Positions 26,601 through 35,487 of a DNA stretch of 64,000 nt are shown one piece after another. The notes under the pieces are model-generated. The model was not told where the DNA came from, did no database searches, and saw only the letters and a program-made list of their open reading frames with translations. How positions within the stretch are numbered: the first letter of the stretch is position 1; each line of letters starts with the position of its first letter. The position numbers were made by a program, and so were the translations under genes. Source of the stretch: Erythrobacter insulae (GTDB lineage Bacteria; Pseudomonadota; Alphaproteobacteria; Sphingomonadales; Sphingomonadaceae); NCBI RefSeq assembly GCF_007004095.1, contig NZ_VHJK01000001.1, positions 2,236,501 to 2,300,500 on the forward strand. Reading direction: 5' to 3'.

Positions 26601-27917
26601 ATGGCATATCGCAATTTTGAAACCACTGAACTTTCGCGTCGCACGCTTTTCCGCGGGGGCTCTTTGCTTGCCGCAGGGGCCGCGATCAGCACTCTGCCAT
26701 TTGGACGCGCCGCATTTGCCCACGATGTAAGCCAGGCGTGGCCCAATGTCGCCGCGCTGGCGGACAAATATGTATCGAGCCGCAAGCTCGCGAACCTTTT
26801 TCTGACATTTGGCTGGGGCCAGAATGATCACGCCCACACCGTAGGCGGCGGAACATTGTCGCTCAGCGGGTCTACGCCGGTCGATGAAAGTTCGCTTTAC
26901 CGGATTTATTCGATGACCAAGCCGGTGACTGGAATGGCGATCATGATGCTGGTTGATGACGGTTTGCTCAGCCTTGATCAGCCGCTGCATGATCTCATGC
27001 CGCAATTTCGCGATATGCAGGTTCTGGTCGATCCGGAAGGTTCGCTGGATGATACCGTGCCGACCAATACGCCGATCACAATTCGCCAGCTTCTCACCCA
27101 CACTGCGGGTCTCGGTTACCTGATCACCAGCAAGGGTCCGCTGCTGGATGCGTATCGTTCCAACGGTCTTGTGGGTGGCCGGGTCAGCCGTATTCCAATT
27201 CCGGGTATTCCCTCGGTAACGCCTGCGCCCAATCTCGAAGTATGGGCTGATCGCCTTGCGACATTGCCGTTGATGTATCAGCCGGCAACCAAATGGAGCT
27301 ATTCCTGCTCAATCGATTTGCTTGGCCGTGTCATCGAAGTCGCCTCGGGCAAGGATTTTGAAACATTCTTGAAAGAGCGCATTTTTGAACCTTGCGGCAT
27401 GGCCAGCACATGGATGACTGTCCCTGAAAGCGAAGTCCCGCGCCTGACTGACAATTACGGCATTCTTGCCGGTATGCCGTTGCCGGTCGATCCGGCTGCG
27501 GTATCGATTTACACCGATGCGCCCAAGATCCCTTCGGGCGGCGGTGGATTGGTCTCTACACCCAAGGATTACGACCGCTTCCTGCGAATGCTGCTTGGCT
27601 ATGGCAAGCTGGGCAAAGAGCGGGTGATGGGCGAAAATGCGGTCCGTGTCGGCGTATCCGATCTGTTACCGGCAACGGTCGATACCTCTGGTTCGTGGAT
27701 GGCAGGACAGGGCCACGGTGCGGGCGGTCGTTCGGTCAATGGTACCTTCGGTTGGGGCGGGGCAGCAGGTACGCTGAGCGCGGTTGATTTCAACCTCGGC
27801 CTGCGTTCGGCGCTTTGGACGCAGTATATGCCAACAGAGGCATATCCGATCCGCGATGAATTCATGGCAGCGTTGGAAAAAGATCTAACCGCAATGCGCG
27901 CTGCCAAGGCAGCGTAA
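26601..27917 (+). CDS. Serine hydrolase of the beta-lactamase/class C family
   Basis: 438 residues with a Tat-like signal (SRRTLFRGG followed by a hydrophobic segment to FGRAAFA), implying export folded to the periplasm. The nucleophile motif is SMTK (YSMTKPVTG) and the tyrosine motif is YSCS rather than YxN. Such proteins are usually esterases or D-aminopeptidases rather than true beta-lactamases. The stop codon overlaps the nudC start by one base (TAATG). Confidence 0.87.
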   Translation: MAYRNFETTELSRRTLFRGGSLLAAGAAISTLPFGRAAFAHDVSQAWPNVAALADKYVSSRKLANLFLTFGWGQNDHAHTVGGGTLSLSGSTPVDESSLYRIYSMTKPVTGMAIMMLVDDGLLSLDQPLHDLMPQFRDMQVLVDPEGSLDDTVPTNTPITIRQLLTHTAGLGYLITSKGPLLDAYRSNGLVGGRVSRIPIPGIPSVTPAPNLEVWADRLATLPLMYQPATKWSYSCSIDLLGRVIEVASGKDFETFLKERIFEPCGMASTWMTVPESEVPRLTDNYGILAGMPLPVDPAAVSIYTDAPKIPSGGGGLVSTPKDYDRFLRMLLGYGKLGKERVMGENAVRVGVSDLLPATVDTSGSWMAGQGHGAGGRSVNGTFGWGGAAGTLSAVDFNLGLRSALWTQYMPTEAYPIRDEFMAALEKDLTAMRAAKAA

Positions 27918-28828
27918 TGGGCGGGGAGGCATTTCCGAGCGCCCCGATTGCTTTTGCAGGATCACCGATAGACCGCGCGGATAATATCCGCGTCGATCCT
28001 GATGCTTTGGCCGGGCATATGAACTGGCGCGCCAGAGTGCTTAAGCTGGACGGCTTATTGCCTGATATTGATGAGACGGGCGGGCTTGCATGGGGCACTT
28101 TGGCCGATGTCGACCCGGAAACGGAGCTCGTTTTTCTCGGGCTGCGGGATGACAAGGCGTGCTTTGCGCCTGTCCCTGATATTGGCGCGACCGGGCCAGC
28201 CTATGCAATGCCGCGCGCCTGGCAGCTGATGCAGCAATTGCGCGCCGAAGATCTGGCGATCTATGGCGGCGCGCGCAGCCTGGTTGATTGGCATGCCCGG
28301 CATCAGTTTTGCGCCCGCTGCGGGTCACGCACGCTTTTAACCAAAGGCGGCTGGCAGCGCGATTGCAGGCCCGAAGATCAGGGCGGCTGCGCAGCGCAGC
28401 ATTTTCCGCGCACCGATCCGGTCACGATCATGCTGGTGGAGCATGAGGATAAATTGCTACTGGGGCGGCAACCGCGCTTTCCTCCGCGCATGTATTCGGC
28501 TTTGGCCGGATTTGTTGAACCGGGTGAAACCATCGAAGAGGCGGTTGCGCGCGAAATCTGGGAAGAGGCAGGCGTAAGGGCGCGCGATGTAAAGTATATC
28601 GCCAGCCAGCCATGGCCATTCCCCAGCCAGATGATGATCGGGTGTACATCGGTGACCGATGATCCCGAACTAACGATTGACGAGACCGAGCTGGATGATG
28701 CGCGCTGGTTCACGCGCGCAGAGCTTGAAGATGCACGGCGCGCGGGGCCGGATGGCAATGAACAGATGATATTCCCGCAAAAGTTCGCAATCGCGCATCA
28801 CCTGATCGCATGGTGGCTGGATCGATGA
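27917..28828 (+). CDS. nudC: NAD(+) diphosphatase (NudC-like Nudix hydrolase)
   Basis: 303 residues. NudC hydrolyses NADH to NMNH and AMP and can decap NAD-RNA. A zinc-ribbon region (C132, C135, C150, C158) precedes the Nudix box GFVEPGETIEEAV...REIWEEAGV at about 200-222, and a SQPWPFPSQMM motif follows. The second Cys pair is spaced C-x7-C instead of the usual C-x2-C. The start overlaps the serine hydrolase stop, and the next gene starts on its own stop (ATGA). Confidence 0.93.
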   Translation: MGGEAFPSAPIAFAGSPIDRADNIRVDPDALAGHMNWRARVLKLDGLLPDIDETGGLAWGTLADVDPETELVFLGLRDDKACFAPVPDIGATGPAYAMPRAWQLMQQLRAEDLAIYGGARSLVDWHARHQFCARCGSRTLLTKGGWQRDCRPEDQGGCAAQHFPRTDPVTIMLVEHEDKLLLGRQPRFPPRMYSALAGFVEPGETIEEAVAREIWEEAGVRARDVKYIASQPWPFPSQMMIGCTSVTDDPELTIDETELDDARWFTRAELEDARRAGPDGNEQMIFPQKFAIAHHLIAWWLDR

Positions 28829-29517
28829 CCGATACGCTCACCATTGATATCTATTCCGACGTGATGTGCCCGTGGTGTGCGATTGGATATGGTCAATTGC
28901 AAAAAGCGCTGGGCACTCTTGAGGGCGAGATCGAAGCGGAAATCCGCTGGCGCCCGTTTGAGCTAAACCCCGATATGCCGACCGAAGGCGAAGAGCAGGA
29001 AGCGCATTTGCAGCGCAAATATCGCCGCTCTGCCGAAGAAGGCGCGGCTGTGCGCGGGCAAATGAGAGCCATCGCCGAGGAAGCGGGCGTTTCGCTGGTC
29101 TATGAAGGCGGTGAAGACCCCGCGCCGCCAGCGATGATGTGGAACACCCGCGATGCCCATATATTGCTCGGTTTTGCGCTGGAGCAGGCCGGGCCTGCGG
29201 TTCAAACGCAATTGAAACTGGCTCTGTTCAAAGCGCATTTTAACGAGCGCAAACGCATCGGGCAGCGCGATGTCCTACTCGACATTGCCGCTGAAACCGG
29301 ACTGCACCGTGAAGCTGCGAAAGCCGCGCTTGAGGATCCAGAGCTGAATGCGCGCGTTGAAGCAGAAGAACGGCAGGCGTGGGACCTCAATATTTCAGGT
29401 GTCCCCGCGATGATCGTGAATGGCAAATTCATGATCCCCGGTGCGCAGGCTCCGGAAACCTACGCAAACGCGCTGCGCCGGGTGGCAGAAAAAAGCAGGA
29501 AACAGGCAGAACAATGA
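28825..29517 (+). CDS. FrnE-like DsbA-family oxidoreductase
   Basis: 230 residues without a signal peptide, so probably cytoplasmic. The active site is C15-PW-C18 at the end of the first strand, and the cis-Pro loop is ISGVPAMIVNG. This matches the FrnE/2-hydroxychromene-2-carboxylate isomerase-like branch (DSBA Pfam). ATG 28825 overlaps the nudC stop. The downstream DUF1295 gene overlaps its stop in turn, so the three are coupled. Confidence 0.9.
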   Translation: MTDTLTIDIYSDVMCPWCAIGYGQLQKALGTLEGEIEAEIRWRPFELNPDMPTEGEEQEAHLQRKYRRSAEEGAAVRGQMRAIAEEAGVSLVYEGGEDPAPPAMMWNTRDAHILLGFALEQAGPAVQTQLKLALFKAHFNERKRIGQRDVLLDIAAETGLHREAAKAALEDPELNARVEAEERQAWDLNISGVPAMIVNGKFMIPGAQAPETYANALRRVAEKSRKQAEQ

Positions 29518-30425
29518 GCGAAGACGACGCAACCACAAAAATCGCCAAATCATCTGGCGGTGCCGGCAAAAGCATTATGGTTGCGGTTGTTGTCGCCGCG
29601 ATCGGTTTGGCCTTTTCATGGTTCCTTGGCAGCCAAAGCCAAAATCTGGGCGGTTATTCGCTGGTCTTTATCTGCGGCGTCATCGCCTTTGGTGTGAACT
29701 GGCTCGCCTTCATTCCATCCGCCGCTGCGCAAAGTGACAAGTTTTACGACACGATGGGCGCGGTCACGTATCTTTCTGTGACGGGGATCGCCTGCCTCTT
29801 GTCAGAACAGCTGGATATTCGGGCAATCGTGATCGCCGCGATGGTGGCGATCTGGGCGCTCAGGCTGGGATCCTTTTTGTTCATGCGCATCCGGCGCGAA
29901 GGCGGGTCGGATTCCCGTTTTGAAAAGATCAAAGTCAATCCTGCGCGCTTCCTTGTCGCATGGACATTGCAGGCGGTCTGGGTAACTTTCACCGCCGCCG
30001 CTGCCCTTGTCGCGATCACCGCGAGCGAGCGGGTGGAGATCGGTATCTTCTTTTGGCTGGGCGCAGCAATCTGGGTGGTCGGTTTTGCCTGGGAAGTGAT
30101 CGCGGATCGCCAGAAAAAAGAGTTTAAGCAAGACCCGTCAAACAAAGGCGACTTTATCAATGTTGGCCTGTGGCGCTGGTCCCGTCATCCGAACTATTTC
30201 GGAGAGATCACATTGTGGACCGGCATCCTCGTGATGACGCTGCCACTGCTATCCGGCACTGCATGGTTGGCCGTAATCTCGCCCTTGTTCGTGACCTTGC
30301 TGCTGACCAAAGTGAGCGGGATCAATTTGCAAAACAAGCAGGCCGAAGAACGCTGGGGCGATGATCCCGCCTATCAAGAATATCGCAAGAACACGCCCGC
30401 TTTGATCCCGATGCCGCCGGGCTAG
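29514..30425 (+). CDS. DUF1295 (steroid-reductase-like) membrane protein
   Basis: 303 residues with about seven hydrophobic segments. The C-terminal part has the signature LWRWSRHPNYFGEITLW seen in DUF1295 and in the methyltransferase/5-alpha-reductase-like membrane family. ATG 29514 forms ATGA with the preceding stop. Reaction unknown; family members are suspected NADPH-dependent lipid reductases. Confidence 0.88.
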   Translation: MSEDDATTKIAKSSGGAGKSIMVAVVVAAIGLAFSWFLGSQSQNLGGYSLVFICGVIAFGVNWLAFIPSAAAQSDKFYDTMGAVTYLSVTGIACLLSEQLDIRAIVIAAMVAIWALRLGSFLFMRIRREGGSDSRFEKIKVNPARFLVAWTLQAVWVTFTAAAALVAITASERVEIGIFFWLGAAIWVVGFAWEVIADRQKKEFKQDPSNKGDFINVGLWRWSRHPNYFGEITLWTGILVMTLPLLSGTAWLAVISPLFVTLLLTKVSGINLQNKQAEERWGDDPAYQEYRKNTPALIPMPPG

Positions 30426-30523
30426 GGAAAGGCAGCGTAATGTTCCTTGAAACATGGAATTGTTGTATGCTCGCCGCCGCAAGAGCCCGCCTGCGTGTCC
30501 CTATCAATTGAAGGAACCTCAAC

Positions 30524-31030
30524 ATGACCATGACATCTTTTCCGAAATTACGCCTGATCGCTATCACGGCGTCGATGGCGTTTCTCGCGGCATGCGGCGG
30601 CGCGCCGGATGGCGACGGCGCAGATGGCGAGGCTGCGGCTGATCAACCGGCGGTCATCGGTGAGCGGCAAGAAAACTTCGAAGCGATCGGCGATGCGTTC
30701 AAACTGATCCGCAGCGAGCTGGAGATCGACAACCCCGATTTCGCCGCTATCGGCAACGCAGCCACCGACATTAATGGGCGCGCTCAGAAGATCACCGGCT
30801 ATTTCCCCGAAGGAACCAGCGTCGATGATGGCTATGATACCGAAGCCTTGGCGACAATCTGGGAAGACCCCACCGGATTTGAAACTGCGGCGCAAAATCT
30901 TGTCGATGCCAGCGCCGAAATGATGACTGTGGCGGCCAGCGGCGATGCGGCTGCGGTGGCGGCTCAGGCAAAAGAAGTCGGCGGGACGTGCAAAGGCTGT
31001 CACGATAAATTCCGTCTCGACGACGACTAA
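30524..31030 (+). CDS. Cytochrome c'-type haem lipoprotein
   Basis: 168 residues with a lipoprotein signal (lipobox LAAC around Cys24) and an acidic linker, then a four-helix-bundle-like region ending in the haem motif C156-KG-C159-H160. A single C-terminal CxxCH is typical of cytochrome c' (class II). The protein would face the periplasm. It starts 9 bp before a cytochrome b561-type gene, suggesting an electron-transfer pair. RBS AAGGA precedes ATG 30524. Confidence 0.88.
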   Translation: MTMTSFPKLRLIAITASMAFLAACGGAPDGDGADGEAAADQPAVIGERQENFEAIGDAFKLIRSELEIDNPDFAAIGNAATDINGRAQKITGYFPEGTSVDDGYDTEALATIWEDPTGFETAAQNLVDASAEMMTVAASGDAAAVAAQAKEVGGTCKGCHDKFRLDDD

Positions 31031-31039
31031 ACCGCGACA

Positions 31040-31711
31040 ATGGCGTTAACCCCGACCCGCCCGATCAAAGTCTGGGATCTGCCCTTGCGGCTGACGAAAT
31101 GGAGTTTCGTCGGGCTGGTCGCGGCGATGTGGTACACGGCGGAAAATTCGCTTTGGTGGTGGCATACGCGGCTGGGTATGGTGCTGTTTGCGCTGCTGGT
31201 TTTCCGCATAATCTGGGGCTTTACGGGCACTCGCACAGCGCGTTTTGCCGCGTTTGTGCGCAGCCCTGCGACGGTCTGGGCCTATCTTCGCGGGAAAGAG
31301 ACCGGTTTCACCATCGGTCACAATCCGCTGGGCGGGTTTGCCGTTCTGGCTTTGATCGGGGTGATGCTGGCGCAGGTCACGATGGGGCTGTTTGCAGGTG
31401 ATCCCTATGATGGCGCGACCGGACCGCTCAATTCGCTTGTTGGCGTCATGACGGCGGATACAATCACAGATTGGCACGAGGATTTCCTGTGGGTCGTGCT
31501 CGGCATGGCGGGACTGCACATTATTGCAGTCAGCATCTATTCGTTTATCCGGCTCGATGATCTGATCGGTCCGATGATTACCGGAAACCGCGAGGAGCCT
31601 GCGTCGGTCGATGGGATCGAAGCCGTGCCGCGGGGCAGGGCGGCGGTTTCTTTCGCTATTGCGGTCGGGCTTGCGGCATGGGTGTGGCTGGGCGCACCTC
31701 CGCTAGGCTGA
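31040..31711 (+). CDS. Cytochrome b561-type membrane protein
   Basis: 223 residues with about five transmembrane helices. His residues in the membrane segments (WWWHTRLGM, HNPLGG, DWHEDFLW, LHIIAVSIY) are the expected b-haem ligands of the cytochrome b561/Ni-hydrogenase b-subunit fold. It follows the cytochrome c' gene within 9 bp and is likely its quinol-side partner. Confidence 0.88.
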   Translation: MALTPTRPIKVWDLPLRLTKWSFVGLVAAMWYTAENSLWWWHTRLGMVLFALLVFRIIWGFTGTRTARFAAFVRSPATVWAYLRGKETGFTIGHNPLGGFAVLALIGVMLAQVTMGLFAGDPYDGATGPLNSLVGVMTADTITDWHEDFLWVVLGMAGLHIIAVSIYSFIRLDDLIGPMITGNREEPASVDGIEAVPRGRAAVSFAIAVGLAAWVWLGAPPLG

Positions 31712-31822
31712 TCATATCCTCCAGAGATGGCTATTTAGCGTTAACGCCGAATAAAGGCTGTAATGTCCGGCTTAGGTAATGTCGCTGGTCCATAGGGGGC
31801 ATCCATCTTGGAGATTATGACT

Positions 31823-32014
31823 ATGCGTTACGCAAACTTGGCACGGCACTATTTGACTAAGCTTGCGTCTGACCAGAGCGGTGCGACGGCGATCGAATAT
31901 TCTCTGATTGCGGGTCTGGTATCCATCGCAGCGATTACAGCTATGGCGAGCCTCGGCAGCCAGCTGAGCGATACGTTCAGCAGCACCAATGAAATACTTG
32001 CAAATAGCGGTTAA
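31823..32014 (+). CDS. Flp-family type IVb pilin
   Basis: 63 residues. A short basic leader is followed by DQSGATAIEYSLIAGLVSIAAI, where the G/A-T-A-x-E-Y core is the Flp prepilin-like hydrophobic start. ATG 31823 lies 9 bases after GGAG; a TTG at 31808 and an ATG at 31817 are alternatives. No tad assembly genes are nearby, so this copy is an orphan. Confidence 0.85.
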   Translation: MRYANLARHYLTKLASDQSGATAIEYSLIAGLVSIAAITAMASLGSQLSDTFSSTNEILANSG

Positions 32015-32042
32015 ATTCGGTCACGCGGTCATGCCAGACGGA

Positions 32043-32435
32043 TCAGATCAACCCTAACCGTTCCAGCTTCGCCGCCATCTTGCCCGGCAACACATCGCCC
32101 ACCTCTTCGCCATCGGCCAGATCGCGGGGCGCGTCATCTTCTTTCAGATAGCGCCAGCCCTGATGCGCGCGCTTGCGTTTCTGATGGACGCGGACAAGTT
32201 CCGGTTTCAGGTTGATGTTCCAGCGGCCATCGGCTGTTTCCGTAAAGCTCAGAATTTCGGAACGCGCGACCAGCGAGTGGTTCAAAATCCAATAGAGCGA
32301 TCCGCCAACCATTTCCGCGTGGCGGGTAGGGCGGTTGCGGGTGGTCAGCGCAATTTCGCTGCGGTTTTCATACCAACTGGCCAGATCGGCCCAGCTTTTC
32401 GCGCCAAAGGCGATTTTGGTCATGTGAAGGGGCAT
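32043..32435 (-). CDS. DUF1489 family protein
   Basis: 130 residues, beginning MPLHMTKIAFGAKSW and ending PGKMAAKLERLGLI, which match the alphaproteobacterial DUF1489 family. Length agrees with the family. It lies 30 bp downstream of mgtE on the same strand. No function is known. Confidence 0.85.
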   Translation of the reverse strand: MPLHMTKIAFGAKSWADLASWYENRSEIALTTRNRPTRHAEMVGGSLYWILNHSLVARSEILSFTETADGRWNINLKPELVRVHQKRKRAHQGWRYLKEDDAPRDLADGEEVGDVLPGKMAAKLERLGLI

Positions 32436-32465
32436 GGGTGCAAGATAGAGCGAAGCGCAAAAGGC

Positions 32466-33917
32466 TCAACCCATGCCCACCAATCCGCTCACAACTGCGA
32501 GGCCGAGGAAGGCGAAAAAGCCCATGGAATCGGTGATCATTGTCACGAACACCGAGGATGCGACCGCCGGATCCTGATTCAAACGTTCAAAGATCACAGG
32601 GACCAGAACACCCGCCAGCCCTGCGACTGCGATGTTGATGATCATCGCGGCGGCAATCACAGCGCCCATCATCGGGCTGTAAAGCAATCCGGCGGCTATC
32701 CCGATCAGGATCGCCACGGTCGCTCCGTTTAAAACCGCGACGCGCAATTCCTTCCAGAGAATTTTGCGGGTGTTTGTACGGGTCAACTGATTGGTCGCAA
32801 TCGCGCGTACCGAAACCGCCATCGTCTGCGTGCCTGCATTGCCGCCAATGCTCGCCACGATTGGCATCAGCACCGCAAGCGCCACCAATTGTTCAATCGC
32901 TGCGCCAAAAAACGCGATAATGGCCGAGGCAACCACAGCGGTGCCCAGATTGGCAATTAGCCAGCGAACACGGCTGGAATAAGCCTCGCGGATTGGCTCG
33001 TTAATGTCGCCATCACCCGCACCCGAAAGCAGCAAAGCGTCTTCGCCCGCCTCTTCGGAGATGATGTGGACGATATCATCCACGGTCATCTGGCCCACCA
33101 GACGCCCGCTATCATCGACGACAGCAGCCGAAATCAGAGCGTATTTTTGAAACATCAGCGCGACCTCTTCCTGATCCATGCTGACAGGGATCAGGGTCTG
33201 GTCACGTTTCATCACATCGGTCAGCGCGACCGTGCGCGGCGTGGTCAAAATCCAGTTGAGCGAACACGTGCCAACGGGATGGTGCGAGGCGTCGATCACA
33301 AAAACTTCAAAGAAATCGTGTTCCAGATCGCCTTCTTCGCGCAGATAATCAATCAGATCGCCGACCGTCAGATGTTCAGGCACCGCCATCACGTGACGGT
33401 TCATCAAACGGCCCGCGGTTTCCTCTGGATAGGCCAGCGCGGAATTGACGGCCGCCTGCGTTTCCGGTTCCAGCTCGGCGATGATCGCTTTCTGGTCGTC
33501 TTCGTCCAGATCTTCGAGCAGCTGGACCGCATCATCGGTTTCCAGCTGTTCCGCGATGGTGGCTACCGCTCCCGGGTCGAGCGCCTCCATCATCACTTCG
33601 CGGACGTGATCATTCAGTTCTGCGACCACATCGCTGGTCATCAAATCGGTGATCGATGCGGCCAACTGGGCGCGTTCATCGCTGTCGAACAGCTCGATCA
33701 AATCGGCAATATCCGCCGGGTGCAGCGGTTCGACCAGGTCATACACTGCGCCTTTGTCACCCGCTTCGAGCGCGTCTCTTACGCCGCGCACATATTGGGG
33801 TTTCAGGCGGTTTTCCTCATCGTGACGTTCATCATCGATCCGGTCGTCAGGGCGCACTTCCTCATCGGCGGTATCGGCCGTCAGGGTTTCTTCGTCGAGG
33901 GCGCTTGGATCGACCAT
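32466..33917 (-). CDS. mgtE: Magnesium transporter MgtE
   Basis: 483 residues. An N-terminal MgtE intracellular domain (PLHPADIADLIELFD) is followed by a tandem CBS pair (about 170-300) that senses magnesium, then five membrane segments with GGNAGTQTMAVSVRA, the conserved pore-region motif. ATG 33917 gives a normal length; a GTG at 33977 would add 20 residues of non-conserved sequence. Confidence 0.93.
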   Translation of the reverse strand: MVDPSALDEETLTADTADEEVRPDDRIDDERHDEENRLKPQYVRGVRDALEAGDKGAVYDLVEPLHPADIADLIELFDSDERAQLAASITDLMTSDVVAELNDHVREVMMEALDPGAVATIAEQLETDDAVQLLEDLDEDDQKAIIAELEPETQAAVNSALAYPEETAGRLMNRHVMAVPEHLTVGDLIDYLREEGDLEHDFFEVFVIDASHHPVGTCSLNWILTTPRTVALTDVMKRDQTLIPVSMDQEEVALMFQKYALISAAVVDDSGRLVGQMTVDDIVHIISEEAGEDALLLSGAGDGDINEPIREAYSSRVRWLIANLGTAVVASAIIAFFGAAIEQLVALAVLMPIVASIGGNAGTQTMAVSVRAIATNQLTRTNTRKILWKELRVAVLNGATVAILIGIAAGLLYSPMMGAVIAAAMIINIAVAGLAGVLVPVIFERLNQDPAVASSVFVTMITDSMGFFAFLGLAVVSGLVGMG

Positions 33918-34039
33918 ATTCGCGGGTTTAGAACCGCTTATCCGAAAAGCAAGCGAGACGGATGACTTGAAGGCCACTTGATGGTGACTCGGGCGTCAAA
34001 AGCCGTTAGGTGCGCGTTCAAATCAAAGGAGATTCACCC

Positions 34040-34501
34040 ATGGCAGACACACTTACATTCACTCTCGACACCGGCGATGGCACCGGAAAAGACGTAGTAA
34101 TCAAGCTGCGCCCGGACCTTGCGCCGGGCCACGTTGCGCGCATCACCGAACTCGCCAGCGAAGGTTTTTACGATGGCGTGGTGTTTCACCGCGTTATTCC
34201 CGGCTTCATGGCGCAGGGCGGCGATCCGACCGGGACCGGCATGGGCGGCAGCGACAAGCCTGATCTGAAAGCCGAATTCAACGCCGAACCGCACAGCGAA
34301 GGCACATGTTCAATGGCGCGCTCGCAAATGCCCGACAGCGCCAACAGCCAGTTTTTCATCTGTTTTGAAGACGCCGAATTCCTTGACGGTCAATACACCG
34401 TGTGGGGCCAGGTCCAGAGCGGCATGGAGCACGTCCACGCCCTGCCAAAAGGCGAGCCGCCCGCGCAGCCGGGCAAAATCGTAAAAGCCACTGTCGCCTA
34501 A
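34040..34501 (+). CDS. Peptidyl-prolyl cis-trans isomerase (cyclophilin)
   Basis: 153 residues of the cyclophilin fold with the catalytic Arg in FHRVIPGFMAQGGDPTGTG, plus NSQFFICF and a later W in YTVWGQV. No signal peptide, so it is cytoplasmic. RBS AAAGGAG precedes ATG 34040. Catalyses proline isomerisation during folding. Confidence 0.95.
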   Translation: MADTLTFTLDTGDGTGKDVVIKLRPDLAPGHVARITELASEGFYDGVVFHRVIPGFMAQGGDPTGTGMGGSDKPDLKAEFNAEPHSEGTCSMARSQMPDSANSQFFICFEDAEFLDGQYTVWGQVQSGMEHVHALPKGEPPAQPGKIVKATVA

Positions 34502-34520
34502 GCGACCGAGGGAAATTGAG

Positions 34521-35453
34521 GTGACGCTTCGCTGGTCTGCGGTTGCATTCTTGCTGCTGCTGTCAGGTTGCGTCACCTATCCCAATATATCCCAATCGCG
34601 CAGTCCATGTCGGCTGGAACCCGGTGGGTGGTGCGCATTCGTGCGGGAGGCTGCGGTTGATGCCTATCCCTATGCCATCGCGGCGACCAACACCTATGTT
34701 GGCGATGATGATCTGTTCGAGGATATAGGCCCGAACCTTGTTTTGGTGGAGCGGCTGGAAATCGCCGAGGAAGATGCGGAAAAAGGGTTTGATTACCGCA
34801 TTTTCGAACAATTTGCCGCTGGCAGCAAAGCAGATCCCGAGCGTCAGCCCATTGCCCGTATTCTCGCCTTTCGCGGCACTGATACAGGCAGCCTGTCCGA
34901 TATATTCTACGGGACGCTGCGCGATGATCAGATCGATATTGCTCTGAAATATTATCGGGCAGAGCGCGATCGCTGGGGCAGCGGAGTGCAGTGGGTGGCG
35001 ACCGGACACTCATTGGGCGGAGCGCTCGCAACCGAAATCTCGGCCCAATATCCGTCTGTGCGTGCGTATCTGTTCAACACGTCACCATTTTACCGCAGCA
35101 AAGCGAAGCAAAACGATATGTACCGCACCGTTTTCAACGAGCGCGGCGAGGTTCTGCGGCGCTTTGCAAAATTCAGCGCATCTCCGGCGGCGGACGTATT
35201 CACTCTTAATTGCGCGCCGCAAAAGGGCAGTTTTACCAAGCATAAGGTAAGGCCGCTGGCCGATTGTCTCACATGGATCGCAGCCTATGAAGATGCAGAT
35301 GCAAAAGCGGTGGTCGATGCCAATTCGCTGAAAAAACCGATGGTTGAATGCGGGCCGGATGACAAACTGCATCCCGGCACCAGGCCGCCTTACATCGAGC
35401 CATGCGTCCATCAGGGGCGGCGTGACAAGCCAGCGGATGGCGACTCCGATTGA
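34521..35453 (+). CDS. Lipase-like alpha/beta-hydrolase lipoprotein
   Basis: 310 residues with a GTG start and a lipoprotein signal (lipobox LSGC, Cys17). The central GHSLGGALA is a nucleophile elbow of the lipase class 3/DUF2974 type, preceded by AFRGTDTGSLSDI, a typical oxyanion-loop region. Several Cys near the C-terminus may form disulfides. Likely an outer-membrane or periplasmic esterase; substrate unknown. Confidence 0.8.
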   Translation: MTLRWSAVAFLLLLSGCVTYPNISQSRSPCRLEPGGWCAFVREAAVDAYPYAIAATNTYVGDDDLFEDIGPNLVLVERLEIAEEDAEKGFDYRIFEQFAAGSKADPERQPIARILAFRGTDTGSLSDIFYGTLRDDQIDIALKYYRAERDRWGSGVQWVATGHSLGGALATEISAQYPSVRAYLFNTSPFYRSKAKQNDMYRTVFNERGEVLRRFAKFSASPAADVFTLNCAPQKGSFTKHKVRPLADCLTWIAAYEDADAKAVVDANSLKKPMVECGPDDKLHPGTRPPYIEPCVHQGRRDKPADGDSD

Positions 35454-35487
35454 TCCGGTCGGCGCTTACCGCTAAACGCGCGCCATC

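Noticed and set aside
26601..27917. Antibiotic-resistance beta-lactamase
   Set aside because: SxxK is present, but the YxN motif reads YSCS and the sequence fits the esterase/peptidase branch of the family, not a true class C enzyme.
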